Source of the DNA: Diphasiastrum complanatum
Taxonomy: Eukaryota; Streptophyta; Lycopodiopsida; Lycopodiales; Lycopodiaceae
Assembly (NCBI GenBank): GCA_029204225.1
Contig: CM055102.1
Location: 29,857,632 to 29,921,631 of the forward strand
Length of the DNA stretch: 64,000 nucleotides
Reading direction: 5' to 3'
The notes below the pieces were generated by a model. It ran no database searches and was not told where the DNA came from. It saw only the letters and a list, made by a program, of their open reading frames with translations. This document shows, piece after piece, positions 32,321-43,781 of this stretch. Both the position numbers and the translations under genes were made by a program. Every line of letters starts with the position of its first letter. Within the stretch, counting starts at the first letter, position 1.

Positions 32321-33955
32321 CTACACACAAGATTGCAATATATCATCACTATAATGCACCAATGGATAGATGAACCCACAATCTCCAAGTATTGGCACCA
32401 AGTATCTCAACACTTGAGAACTTAGCCATGGATGAGTGACATAATGAACCTCCAAAAGCATCATTTCAGCAAAACCAGCCAAGAATGCTAGTACAACTCC
32501 AACAATAAGATATTGCAAGACAATGTAGCTAGTTTGTCTATATCTTGACAATTTGCACACATTCACATGAAATAGCTCAAACATGAGATAGAACAAGTAA
32601 ACTAAACTTGAAAAACACTTCCTTGCTGCTCCTTTAACCTTACTTGAGTTTGAAGACTCCTGCAAAAATAGATCCAAAACAACTTTGCCAAATAACCTTC
32701 CTTTGATGCTCTTGACTAGCTCCAAATTGCCACCTTTCCTTTTGTGTTGTTGAAGTTCTTTGAGACCAACCTCTTGATCTTCTTCTTGACCATCAAACTC
32801 ATTGAGCAAACTTTGTTTTTCAGATCCATTACTTGATTTTTCAGCATGAAAACCATGATAACCAGTATCCATTTGCATTGCATCATCTACACAAGAAGAT
32901 TCTCCAAAATGTGTGAGTAAAGCAAAATGTGTCACTTCCACTTGCTTACCTTTCTCTTGATCATCAAAGATATCAAAGATACGAATATCTTTAGACCTGA
33001 ACCTCTGGAAATACTCCCTCTCAAACATATGATCTAGATCCAACAAGATCTCATCAATGCTTGATCTCGAATTTCCACAAAGGTTAGTGATAACAATGTC
33101 ATCACTATCGCCATCATAAATAAAAAGATAGATTTCAAACTTTCCATCCAACATGAAGTAGAGTAGGTGAAGATGAGTATCAAACCTAATAAATCCAGTC
33201 CTCTGGAGTCCATAAAAAACCTCAATAAGCTCACCAATGAGATCTCCCTTGCCTTGAAGAAATTGCCTCTCGATTTGCTCCATGAAGTCTTCTCCAACCA
33301 ACCTTTTGCCATCTCGATCATGAGTGATCAATTCACAAACATAGGATCCTTTGAGTTGATGAAGAGATGTGAGATCCATGCCTGGGATCTTTCCAAGAAC
33401 CGATCTTCCATTGCTCTTTCCTTCATAAGACTCCGTCTTAATGATTGCATCATAAGAAGTAGAAACCTCAAAGACATTAGAAGCCATGACAAAAATGATT
33501 AGTACCTTCAATGTAAGGATGATTGAAGTACTCTCTTTTTTTAAAAAAGAACTTCTATTCAATGTTTTAGGTAATGACTCATATGATAATGATTCTTCCT
33601 CACTATCATTCACAATGACATCATTCAAAGTACATCCTACTTTGAACTCTTCACATACTTCTCTTCTTCTTGACTTGTGACTATCTCCCTCACCAAGTCT
33701 CATGATAGAACCATTTGATCTACTCTCTTTATGAAGACATGTGACTCCACTTGCTGGAAAAATGACTTTCTTGGAATCATAACAAAAGAATGTAGAAGAA
33801 CCACCTCCTTCATACATGCACCTAGCAACATCTTTTTCCATATGATCAAAGAAATCATTAGCAACAATCTTTTCCAAGGAAGAACCTTCACCTCCATTGA
33901 TGAAGTTAGCTCTTTCCTTACCTTTTGCATGCTTGCACTTGCCATGAAGAACCAT
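32321..33955 (-). CDS. Intact 544-residue ORF of unknown function inside a copia derivative
   Basis: ATG at 33955, stop at 32321-32323, no interruption, in AT-rich DNA where random frames rarely exceed 100 codons. I recognise no family. Visible features: a basic N-terminus (GKCKHAKGKERANF); an acidic Ser-rich stretch (NDSEEESLSYESLP); a first hydrophobic segment (ILTLKVLIIFVMA); a central globular-looking part with Asp-rich motifs (FIYDGDSDDIVI, DEILLDLDHMFERE, IRIFDIFDDQEKG); a charged Gln/Glu/Lys stretch (GQEEDQEVGLKELQQHKRKG); and two C-terminal hydrophobic segments (SSLVYLFYLMFELFHV and IVLQYLIVGVVLAFLAGFAE) that could span membranes. It sits where pol belongs in the host element. It might be a captured host gene, or an envelope-like accessory ORF brought next to protease by a pol deletion. 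Both are inference. Confidence 0.65.
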   Translation of the reverse strand: MVLHGKCKHAKGKERANFINGGEGSSLEKIVANDFFDHMEKDVARCMYEGGGSSTFFCYDSKKVIFPASGVTCLHKESRSNGSIMRLGEGDSHKSRRREVCEEFKVGCTLNDVIVNDSEEESLSYESLPKTLNRSSFLKKESTSIILTLKVLIIFVMASNVFEVSTSYDAIIKTESYEGKSNGRSVLGKIPGMDLTSLHQLKGSYVCELITHDRDGKRLVGEDFMEQIERQFLQGKGDLIGELIEVFYGLQRTGFIRFDTHLHLLYFMLDGKFEIYLFIYDGDSDDIVITNLCGNSRSSIDEILLDLDHMFEREYFQRFRSKDIRIFDIFDDQEKGKQVEVTHFALLTHFGESSCVDDAMQMDTGYHGFHAEKSSNGSEKQSLLNEFDGQEEDQEVGLKELQQHKRKGGNLELVKSIKGRLFGKVVLDLFLQESSNSSKVKGAARKCFSSLVYLFYLMFELFHVNVCKLSRYRQTSYIVLQYLIVGVVLAFLAGFAEMMLLEVHYVTHPWLSSQVLRYLVPILGDCGFIYPLVHYSDDILQSCV

Positions 33956-34069
33956 TGAAGATCCTCATAACTAGCCAAGTTAGCACAAAGATGAACATCT
34001 CCAAGAAGCATATTAGATCTTGACCTAGATCTAGCATAAGGAAGCTTGTTGACTTAGCATAAGATCCAC

Positions 34070-34867
34070 CTATCTTATTGATGCTAAAAGAGAACTTTGG
34101 AAAGTTGAGAGCAATCTCCTTTCCATTCCATCCTTTTTGTTAGCCATAACAAAGGCATCAAGCTTGAAAAGTCTACCTTGTCTATTGCCCCTAGCAACCA
34201 AGATTTCTTCCTTTGTAATGAAACAAGCATCAACACCAAACTTTACCATGTATCCTTTCTCTATCATTTGACCAACACTTAACAAATTCTTTGAAAGTGA
34301 AGGAATGTAAAGAACGCCATCAAGTCTTGCTTTCCTATTGGTAGAAAGACAAATAGGAATTGAACCAATACCTTCAATCACACACTCACCACCATTGGCC
34401 ATGTGTATCACTTTCTTGGCTCCATCATAAGTGAACAAAGAAGTAAAGAACTCCTTGTGACTAGTCATGTGTGAACTAGCTCCACTATCAATCCACCATG
34501 AATCTTTGTCACCTTCACTTGATATTGGACTTGAAGAACACATCAAAAGAGAATCAACGCCACATAGATCCTCATCATTAGTAGTAAAGTTGATTTGCTT
34601 GCTACCTTCATCTCTTTGCTTCTTCAAACATTCATTAGAAAAATGCCCTTTGATTCCACAATAAAAGCATTTCAACTTAGACTTATCTTTATTTTTGCCA
34701 AAAGAGGAAGTCTCACCTTGATCTTGTCCTTTTGACCACTTGCCTTTGCCTTTGGCCTTGAACTTGCCTTTTATGAACATAGCCTCCTCTTCATAATGAG
34801 ATGTCGATGTAGATCCACCTCCTCTTGATTGAAGCCTATACTCCTCATTCACCAAGATCTCTTGCAA
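34070..34867 (-). pseudogene. Copia gag C-terminus and protease
   Basis: 265 codons containing the zinc knuckle CFYCGIKGHFSNEC (C-x2-C-x4-H-x4-C) preceded by a Lys/Gly-rich basic region. The protease active site WWIDSGASSHMT is intact, followed by LDGVLYIPSLSKNLLSVGQM and ILVARGNRQGRLFKLD, the start of the GAG-pre-integrase region. The usual LWHxRFGH block that should come next is absent. The frame ends at 34070. Confidence 0.92.
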
Positions 34868-35394
34868 TCCACAATACTTGGCAAATTCTTTTCAATAGCA
34901 AAACTTTGAACAAGATTAGCATGATCATCCAACCAGCCATTAAGTATAACTTGAAAAAGTTTTACCTCCTTAATGCTTTCATCAATACTTGCTAACTCAT
35001 CATTGAATGACTTAACCCTCAAAACAAAAGCATGAGTACTCTCTTTTGCAAACTTTGAAAGATTTTCCTCCTAAGACTAAACACTCTTGATGTAGACTTG
35101 GATTCATAAAGCTTCTTCAAATCTTCCTAATCCTCCAACGATGATGTGCACTTACCAATCTCCTTGAGAAGTTCATCGGTAACATTCATCTTAATCATGT
35201 GTAGTGCCCTTTTGGACCTCTTATCATACCTCACTTGATCTTGAGGTGCTTGAGGTCTCTCCTCCACACTTGCAACAATCTTCATAAACTCATTCATCTC
35301 CAATAAGGACTCCATCCTCATCTTCCAAGTAGAATAGTTTGATTGAGGTAAGCCTATCATTGCCTTCCAACATGAATCCACCACTTGTAGCCAT
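34868..35394 (-). pseudogene. Copia gag N-terminus, frameshifted
   Basis: ATG at 35394 reads MATSGGFMLEGNDRLTSI, then a shift leads into YSTWKMRMESLLEMNEF and APQDQVRYDKRSKRALHMIK of the 35127-35438 frame, ending in SSLED and a stop at 35127. From there to 34867 the gag continues only in pieces with several stops. It is clearly derived from the same gag gene as 34070-34867. Confidence 0.8.
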
Positions 35395-35975
35395 GTTGCA
35401 ATGACTTGATCTTCTTCTTTCAACCTATTCCAATGCACAAAGCACTCTCTTTAATGTCAAAAAATGAACTCAAGAAGAAATCAAAAAGATATGGAATCTC
35501 TCAAATCTCTTCTAGCACTTCTAACTAGAAAATCAACACACAGAATAGTGAAATCTTGATCAATCTATGATCTATTCTCAATCTAATTCCACTTCCTAAG
35601 ATTGCAACACATTCAAATGAAGTTCAGTAACCTCACAAACTAGAGATCCAATCAAAATTAGGGTTTTGACAAAATCACAAAAAATTGAATATCTCAAATT
35701 CTACATGCAATTTCTAAAAACTTGATATATCATCTTGTAGCCTCCAATGAGACCTCCCTAATGCACCAAAAATGGGCTAATTTTAGTAAACCAAGTGTGA
35801 AATCAGAATTGATCAAGTATATAGACCTATATTGAGTTTTGACCTACAAAAGATCAATTCTACACATGCAAAAATGCTGATTTTTGAGTAGAGATCAATC
35901 TAGCATGCTCTAGCATTGGTAACTCCTCCAAATCCTTGCTAAAGATGGCTAATCCTTTCGTAACTTGAAACACAA

Positions 35976-35989
35976 GAGCTCTAATACCA
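35976..35989 (-). promoter_or_regulatory. Primer-binding site for initiator Met-tRNA
   Basis: TGGTATTAGAGCTC on the minus strand directly follows the LTR end CA. The common plant copia site is TGGTATCAGAGC, complementary to the 3' end of initiator methionine tRNA; one base differs. Confidence 0.85.
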
Positions 35990-36515
35990 TGTGAAGGATT
36001 TCAGATCATTCAAGATCCAATCCGTGTGCAAAGACTAGTAGGGACAATCCCCTAAAATGAGGATAGGAAAACACAAGAGAGATTGTGGAGCAAAACCACC
36101 CACCAAATCTAGATCCCTCCTGGAGAATCCTCCTGGATCTAGCCCCCAAGCCATGCCATGTGATAGCAAGAGGAGAAGAGCTCAACTGATAACCTAGACC
36201 AAAGTCATTGACGGAATAATCACTACCTCAATATATATAGAGTAGGATCCTATGCATGACCACATGCAATCCCCATGCAGGTCAACTACAAATAGGTCAC
36301 AGCTCTTCATGCATACCTCGTGCCTATATCAGTTACATGTACATGAACTACTCCATATGTCTCAATTAGAGTGTTTGGGTCCTCTCAAGGTCATTAGTCA
36401 ACAGCAAGCCTTGACGTGGAATTAAATCTAGACGTGATCGATAATTTCGGACACTAGAGGGCCGGTCCACCATATTAGGACTATTCCATGTCCACAACTG
36501 AATATGACCATAACA
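35990..36515 (-). repeat. 5' LTR of the copia derivative
   Basis: 526 bp on the minus strand from TGTTATGGTCATATTCAG at 36515 to ...CTTCACA at 35990, with TG...CA ends and the primer-binding site adjoining. A TATA-like CTATATATATTG lies at 36230-36241. Confidence 0.75.
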
Positions 36516-37749
36516 TTCTTCCTCCCTTAAACAGGTTCTATCCTCAGAACGGGTAAAAAAAATACATGAAACTATTCCTAAAGCTTTCAAGCCTTACCCA
36601 TGAACCATTATTCTTAGTCTGATCTTTCCATCTAAATAAGCATTCAAAGATGCAACAATTCTTTAATTGCTCGTCTCTACTCATGAATACTAACTCAAAT
36701 CCCAAAGATAAACTAAGCAATAAATCTTCCAAATGGGCTGATCTTATCCAAAAAAAGTATTCATCACCCTCATGTAATCCCAATTACATGAACCACTGGG
36801 TGATTTTACTTTATTTCAGAAATCAAATTCAAAAGCTAAAGGAATTTTATGTCAATTTCTTGTAGAAAATAAGGCTCCTTGGTACAAATATCAAAATATT
36901 CTAAAATACCACAATTCAGTCATCTAAAATCTCTAGGAGATCCATCAAGTCTTTGACAATTATAACTCAAAGCAGAGTACTACAGTTACTCTAATGAGTT
37001 AACATCCCCAAATATGCAAGAAATTAGCAACTATCCGTATCTTAATAGATTTATTTGTCTCCTATAAATCATGAGATATAGAGTGAACTTTGTACACAAG
37101 CACTTATAAACTACAATCTGAAAGATAAGCAAATTCCTCATAAGTATGCAAATACTTAATGAAAATGTGTGTGAGATCCACACAATCTCAAGTATGCACT
37201 GGAGTAAAGGAATTTAGAGTTCATCCAACAAATCTAAATCTTTGACTCACCCAATTGATCAAGAATTACTCATTATCTTAAGAATCTTCACATTTCCTTA
37301 TAATCTTCTAATGACTTTTAAGTATTTATTTATGATCTGTCAATCATAAACATTTAGAATCTTATGATTCGTCCATCATAATTTACAGGATTCCAAAACC
37401 ATACTTAATCATTGAAAGATACTGGAGTATATGTACAACATACAACTCAGGAAATAAAGGAATCATTCTGAAATCTTTTCCACAAGGAAAATCACTGGAT
37501 CTCAAGAATTTCTTTCAACTTGATTCTTAACCAAATTATGAGTTCCAAATTCTACAGTCAACCAAGTAATTAAAGACCATTATAACACATGTCTTTAACA
37601 AAATAAACTTTATACAATCACCTAGAACAACATCTAGAAATTACAAAGTTTTGCTGAATTCCCAAAATTCAGTTTACCATTCTCGGAACCATTAGATCCG
37701 GTATCCAATTGAGCTCACAGGGATACTATCACTAATAAATCAAGTTTAT
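36516..37749. other. AT-rich region without supported genes
   Basis: Short frames only. The last part (from about 37640) leads into the gypsy RT fragment and may belong to its 5' coding sequence, now unreadable. Confidence 0.45.
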
Positions 37750-38720
37750 TTCTCAGAGAGAAAATCAAAGAAGATATACAAAGGTTACTGGCTATAGGTT
37801 TCATTAAAGAGATAGAGCATACAACATGGTTATCCCTCATAATGGTGGTTCCCAAGAAGAATGGTAAGTTACGGATATGTGTGGACCTAAAATAACTGAA
37901 TAAAGTCACAAAGAAGGACTACTTTCCTTTACCATTAACCGATGTTATATTAGAAGAGATGGCAGACGCCGAGGCAATGAATGGATGGCTTTAGTGGTTA
38001 TTTCCTTATTCGATTAAATCAGAAAGACATTCATAAGACGACATTTTCCACTGAGTTTGGTACATATGCATATCAAGTAATGTCATTCGGACTTTGTAAT
38101 GCTCCATCAACATTTCAAAGAGTAATGCAGTTCGCGTTTAAAGATTTACTGCATAAGATTTTAGAAATCTATCTAGATGATATCGGTCTTAAATCTAAAG
38201 CTTGTGATCATCTTGATTGTCTTGAAAAAGTTTTAATCCAATGCAAGAAATATGGAATCTTATTGAATCCGAAGAAATGTCAAATTTGGGTAACACATGG
38301 TATTGTCTTAGGACATATCATATCCAAAGATGGTATATCCAAGTTAGAGTTATTCAAGACATGCTGCTACCGGCCATGATAAAAGAGATTTATATCTTCG
38401 TAGACCATTGTAATTACTATTGTATATTTATTCTTGATTTTGCAAGAAAAGCTAGATTAATTTATGAAGTCATTACGGATCCAAAATAGACCAAAGAAAG
38501 AATACAAACAGTTGAGAATTTGAAGCATGCACTTGTCACTGCACCCATTCTCCGAGCACCGAACTATCAATTAGAATTCTATGTTCATACGGACGCCAAT
38601 AAGTATCCTATTAGAGTCATCCTAACGCAACTAGGAGAATTTGGAAAAGACTATCCGATTCGTTTCCTCAGCCGACAATTAGTCCCTACTCAAGTAAATT
38701 ATTCTACAACTAGAGCAAAA
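37750..38720 (+). pseudogene. Gypsy reverse transcriptase and RNase H fragment
   Basis: 37756-37975 reads REKIKEDIQRLLAIGFIKEI and VVPKKNGKLRICVDL, then a TAA and a frameshift. 37981-38379 carries MDGFSGYFLIRLN, KTTFSTEFGTYAYQVMSFGL, APSTFQRVMQ and the catalytic IYLDDI box. Frameshifts near 38350-38400 lead to FVDHCNYYCIFILDFARKA (the connection) and 38520-38768 gives RNase H with VTAPILRAP, FYVHTDANKYPI and FLSRQLVPTQVNYSTT. The similarity ends near 38715. Gag, protease and integrase are missing. Confidence 0.92.
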
Positions 38721-39590
38721 AACAAATTTCAAAAAAAATATTATTTCTTAAACAAAATTTATTTCTAAGAACATTTCTAAAAAATCAAAATTTATGAAAA
38801 AAATAAATTTGGAACCCTCACCAATTTTTTTTTCTAAAATAAATTATTGTTTATAAAACAGACTATATTCCTAAAAATATTTCTTAAAAAAACCGAGTTT
38901 TTGAAAAAAGACATTGAGGGGGTCCATCCGACGTGGTGGATGGACCCCGAGCAAATTTTTGTTTTTAAAAGAAAATATGATTTTTTAAACAAAATTTATT
39001 TCTAAGAACATTTTCTAAAAAAACAAAATTTATGGAAAAAAAAAATTTGAATCCGTCGCGAAAGGTCCATCCGCCGCGTGTATTCAATTGGAAAAACATT
39101 GTTGAAATTTTTTATTAAAAAAAACATTGAGGTTGTCCATTTCGGAGTCCATCCGTCTCGGAGGATGGATTTGGCCAACCCCTCTCAAAGTTTTTTTTGA
39201 TACTTTTTTTTTAGTTTTTTAAGAAAAAAAGTAAAAATATTGTTAAAAACAAATTTCAAAAAACAAATGTTAGGGGCGGAAGGTTTCCATCCGTCGTGGC
39301 GGATGGAGGGGGCCAACATAAATTTTAAAATCCAACTAAGAAAAATATTTAAGACCTCCTATTTATGTTCTCTTTAGTCACTTTCTAAGATTGATTATGG
39401 GATAATTGGTATTCCACGTGTCAGCACCATGTGCATTTCTTATTTTTAGCTAGAGTTCTTTTTTTGTGGGTTTTAAATGGGGACCCATTTAAAAAAAAGA
39501 TTGGCCACAATTGTTGAGAGAAATACTATTTTAAGCTTCTATATATAGCTTGGAAAAATTTCATGCCTAACTAAATGCTTATGGGATAAA
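38720..39590. repeat. AT-rich degenerate repeats with CCATCC hairpins
   Basis: Poly-A/T-rich DNA holds a repeated phrase, ACAAAATTTATTTCTAAGAAC, at about 38752 and 38990. Three hairpins share a CCATCC(G)...(C)GGATGG stem: near 38920-38948 (11-bp perfect stem GGGGTCCATCC), near 39149-39171, and near 39288-39308. A fourth half-site (GGTCCATCCGCC) is near 39064. Confidence 0.7.
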
Positions 39591-39793
39591 TATGTGAACT
39601 TAATGGTCTCTCCTCATTCCTCCTTTCATTCTCAGAAAGAAGAGAGCAAGAAGACGATGGAGAGAGACACCCGACCATGCTATGGATATTGCAGTTGGAG
39701 GATGCAATCAAAAAGAAGAGAGCAAGAAGACGATGGAGAGAGAGACCCGCATCCCGCCTGCTCGCGATTGAGAGAAAGAGAGAGAGAGAACCG

Positions 39794-39908
<115 letters not shown>

Positions 39909-41152
39909 TCTAAGGGGGAAAAAAATTTGAAATTGTGTGTGCATGTGCACCCAAAAAAAAAAAAGGCTTCTATGTGATATTTTTCACACGCATAGGACCT
40001 TTCAATTGTTTTTTAGCTTTTCGCGTTGTAAAAAGCGTGACTTTTTGTTGCGGGTAGAGCGTGACATTTTTGACGGCATGGCGACATTCTGTCTCTAAAA
40101 TAGTTTTAATATATATGATAATGGACAATACGATAAAAAAAAAAACATGATTCTTGGGTTATGGCAATGCAACAACATTTCATTAGATATAGAAACAAGG
40201 ATACTATCATTCCGATGTGAATAAAATGTGTTACGTTCATGTAGAGTTCAAGGTAGTGGTATGCCTTAGAGTATACTTAGCCATGAATGTTTTTGTTGAA
40301 TCCAACATCCGACGTATGTTGTCGTCCAGTCTCCAAAATTAAAAAAAGGTCTTCAAATTCAAGAGTGTTTTTGTTGGTTAGTCCCATCGTGGCCATCTTT
40401 GCCTCTTAGGATCCTGGGTGGCCTTTTGTCCTTTTGATCTGCCAAGAAGTGTGAGACCCAAAATTTCTTTATTGGATCACTTAGATTTCTGTTCTCCAAC
40501 CTCATATAGTGCTCATTAACAATGCCCTCCTCTTTCTTGAAGACTTGCTTACATACACACGATGGCCTTTTAAAAATACCTTTGCTTGAGGAGCAGTGGA
40601 TTTACTTAGCAACAACTTTGCAACCACCTCCGGATTAGAGTTTCTCCCATGGAGCAATGAGCCTGACTCAGAAACCGTAGTGTTCTGCCAGTGATTTTGA
40701 AGGTGACTTTCTAGGATATAACACAGGAGAAAAACCATCTCCAAGAGACGTTGGAGGTCGTTACTGCAGATAGTTCTGCCTTAGGTGTAAACTGCAAAGA
40801 AATTGCCAGGCTACGTTGGTTTCTGGTTCGCACTATGTCAAATCAAATGATTTTCCACACTGACTTTCTGGCCGTAGTGATGGCTTCGTTGCCTCATGAT
40901 TGCAACGATGGAGTACTACTTCTCCAGATAACCAATGATGGATTCATTCTGTCTTCAAAAAGGTGATCCCGACGCCTCGATCAAATTGACCCTATTCACC
41001 TCAAACTCCATAGGCATAAGTGTCTTTGCGTAATTTCCATCTACTTTGATTATAGGTACCAAGTGCAAATGTCCCCCAACAACTGTTTTTGATGGTTTAC
41101 TTTCCAGTGTTGTTGTCTGTTCTCAAAGAAGTAGTGACATTTCAAGCTTGTT

Positions 41153-41294
41153 ATCTCAACGCATGTAAAACTACCATGTGGAGACTTTTACTTCTCTCTA
41201 TCCATCATGCCTTTGAATTCTTCATCTCAACGCACGTAAAACTACCATGTGGATACTTTTGCTTCTCTCTATCCATCATGCCTTTGAAATCTTC
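41153..41294. repeat. 71-bp tandem duplication
   Basis: ATCTCAACGCATGTAAAACT at 41153 recurs as ATCTCAACGCACGTAAAACT at 41224, and the full unit ends in ATCATGCCTTTGAA. Confidence 0.85.
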
Positions 41295-43207
41295 ATCTGC
41301 TTGTTCAATCATGTCTTGTCCATGGAGTCACTCCCCACCCCAATGTATTGTTTTTTTATCTCATTTTTTTTTCTCTTAATTTCCAAATTTTAGGCTCCTA
41401 TTCAAACATGCATGTCCATAATAGAGTTTCAGCAAATGTCCCATGCAACTCGGAATTTATGCAAAAATGCAATAAGGAATGTATGCAGGGAGTTTGAGAC
41501 CTGCAACACATGCTCAACATACCGTGTCTAATCATGATGCATAATAGTGAAGTGGTGTTTACAACACATTTTATGTATTCCATTTAGCTAAATGAAATGA
41601 CTAATGGATGAGCTCACAAAACTATGAAAAACTCCTTAAGCCAATTGGTGGGGCATGGGCGTCTTGCCATGTCAAACAGAAGAATGTGCCATGGATTTAT
41701 AATCTTGTTTTCTTGTTTTAGAAGCCTTATCACATGCCTTCAACATAAAATCAATGATGGTTGAATTTGATTTAACATGATTTGGGTTCAATGAATGGTG
41801 CACTAACAGCTAGTTGCAGTAATTGTAGGTGGTGGGGCCTTGCCCTTGGATATCCTTGCCTTGGAGCCTTAAAGCATGTTCCCATGCCCCATTTATTCCG
41901 ATTGCTTCCGTTGAAAATTTTTAGAAGGGCAGTCCCCATAAGCTTTTCATCAATCTATAACAAAAAAAAGTTTTTCATTAAACATTAGCTCCTAGGGACC
42001 CTTCAACCCTCCCTCTAGAGGTCCTTGATTACAAAATGTTCATTTTTTGTATCCTATATTTCCCTCCATTGAATGGGGGCATAAATGATAAGGATAAACT
42101 CATCTATAGGGTTTAGAGCTATGAGTAGGTCTCAGTCGAAGTTTTAGAAGTGTGGGAAGTACATCCCCCTGACATTAATAAGGTGTTGAGGTGTTTTGCA
42201 CATCTATTGTGCATCAACTCTTCAAGAGCTCAAAAGAACATGTTGAATATTTCACCCATTGCACATGTTTTACCAAATGCACGATTATGTGCATCTATGA
42301 TTTTATCAATGGTCTACTCACGTGATGGCAAGCACATAGATGAACAACTCGAGTGGGTGGTTGTTTAGCAAGCATCGGGCGCTGCCATCAAGTTACATAT
42401 AATATTTTAGTGGGTGTTTGTGGAATGCCATGCATAAGATGTAAAAAGGCTCCAACCGTGACCATGAAAATGACTTCCATCACATGCCAAGGTTCACATG
42501 CTAAGAGGCAATGTTCTCAAACCTCCCTCAAGTTTTCCTTCAATATTTGCGATTTTTTAAAGAATGTTGATTTTTGCCTTCTAAAATCTTTACCTAAAGA
42601 CTTTTACCTTCCAAAATCTTGCAACTACTAAAGCTTGATGTTGACAATAATAGCTACTTGGTTAAAAAATCAATACATTTAAGAAAACACTCACATCAAA
42701 CACATCAAATAAACTTTTTTAGTTTGCTAAATTGTACCTATTTATAACAAAATATCTTGAAAATTTCAAAGGTTGTTAGTATCCAACTATTTCCTTTGGC
42801 CTCAACTTGGCTCACCCCAACAAAAAATGTGTTATAAATTAATAAATTAGCCATACTAGTTTTACCATTGATTGTGCACCAAGGAGCACCCACAAGATGA
42901 AACTTCACAACCTTAAAATTTCACGTGATTTTTGTGAATTATTATGATGATCTACTTGAATCTCGTGTATTCAAAAGCTTAAGATTTAAAACCTTACATA
43001 TATTTTGTTGGCCATTAGATCTCCTACAAAACAAACAAGGTGAATAATATATCACAAGAAGCTTTGCCTTACCTAAGACATTCAAATCGCTTTGCCTTGC
43101 CTAAGACATCCAAATCGCTGAAAAATATAAAAAAAACAAAGATTTGCATTTTAGAAGGATCAAAAAAAAAAAATCATTCCAGTGCTTAAACTCATCTAAG
43201 CACGACA

Positions 43208-43307
43208 TCTGATTTTTTTAGCAAATCATCACAATAGCTTAGTGCACTCATGACACATCTGAATTTTTTAGCAAATCATCACAATAGCTTACTGCACTCA
43301 TGACACA
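43208..43307. repeat. 50-bp tandem duplication
   Basis: Two near-identical 50-bp units with GCAAATCATCACAATAGCTT at 43221 and 43271. Confidence 0.9.
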
Positions 43308-43781
43308 GCTAAAAAACATATAGCTATCGATTTTCAAGAAGTCAAGGAGGTCGTTTTTTTGACAAAAGTTGTCCATTTCATTCTTGGACACCGTGGCTGT
43401 CTGGACAAATGCACTCTAAACAAGACACTTGAGTGTTGCCAATTTTGAGGCCTAAGGGTCTTTGCTCTCTCTCCTGTCTCTCCAAGTTTAGAGAGCAAGT
43501 GTGGCACGTATTCCCTTCCACGTGCTTCAGAATAGCAAGGCAAGCAAGCACATCTCTCCCTCCTCCCTCCTCCCTCCCTCCCTTGCTTCGATCGTCAAGA
43601 ACGATCCATACAAAAAACACAAACTGAATAGAAGCTCAGCTCAGAGCTGCTGTCAAATAGGGTTGATCGTATGATCTGCTCTTGAATATGGATTTGATTA
43701 TGAATATGATAAATCTTTAAGATCGGATCTGGTCAGAGTGAGTGAGAGCAGAATCCTCTCAAGATTTATGCTAGGTTAGCT

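Larger units (their letters stand above)
32321..36515 (-). mobile_element. Copia derivative: LTR, PBS, gag, protease, then a novel ORF
   Basis: On the minus strand the order is 5' LTR (36515-35990), primer-binding site (35989-35976), leader, gag from ATG 35394, zinc knuckle, protease (to 34070), then after 115 bp an intact 544-codon frame at 33955-32321. GAG-pre-integrase beyond its first few residues, integrase, RT and RNase H are absent. No 3' LTR was found downstream as far as 28 kb. The gag is broken by several frameshifts and stops while the novel frame is clean. Confidence 0.8.
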
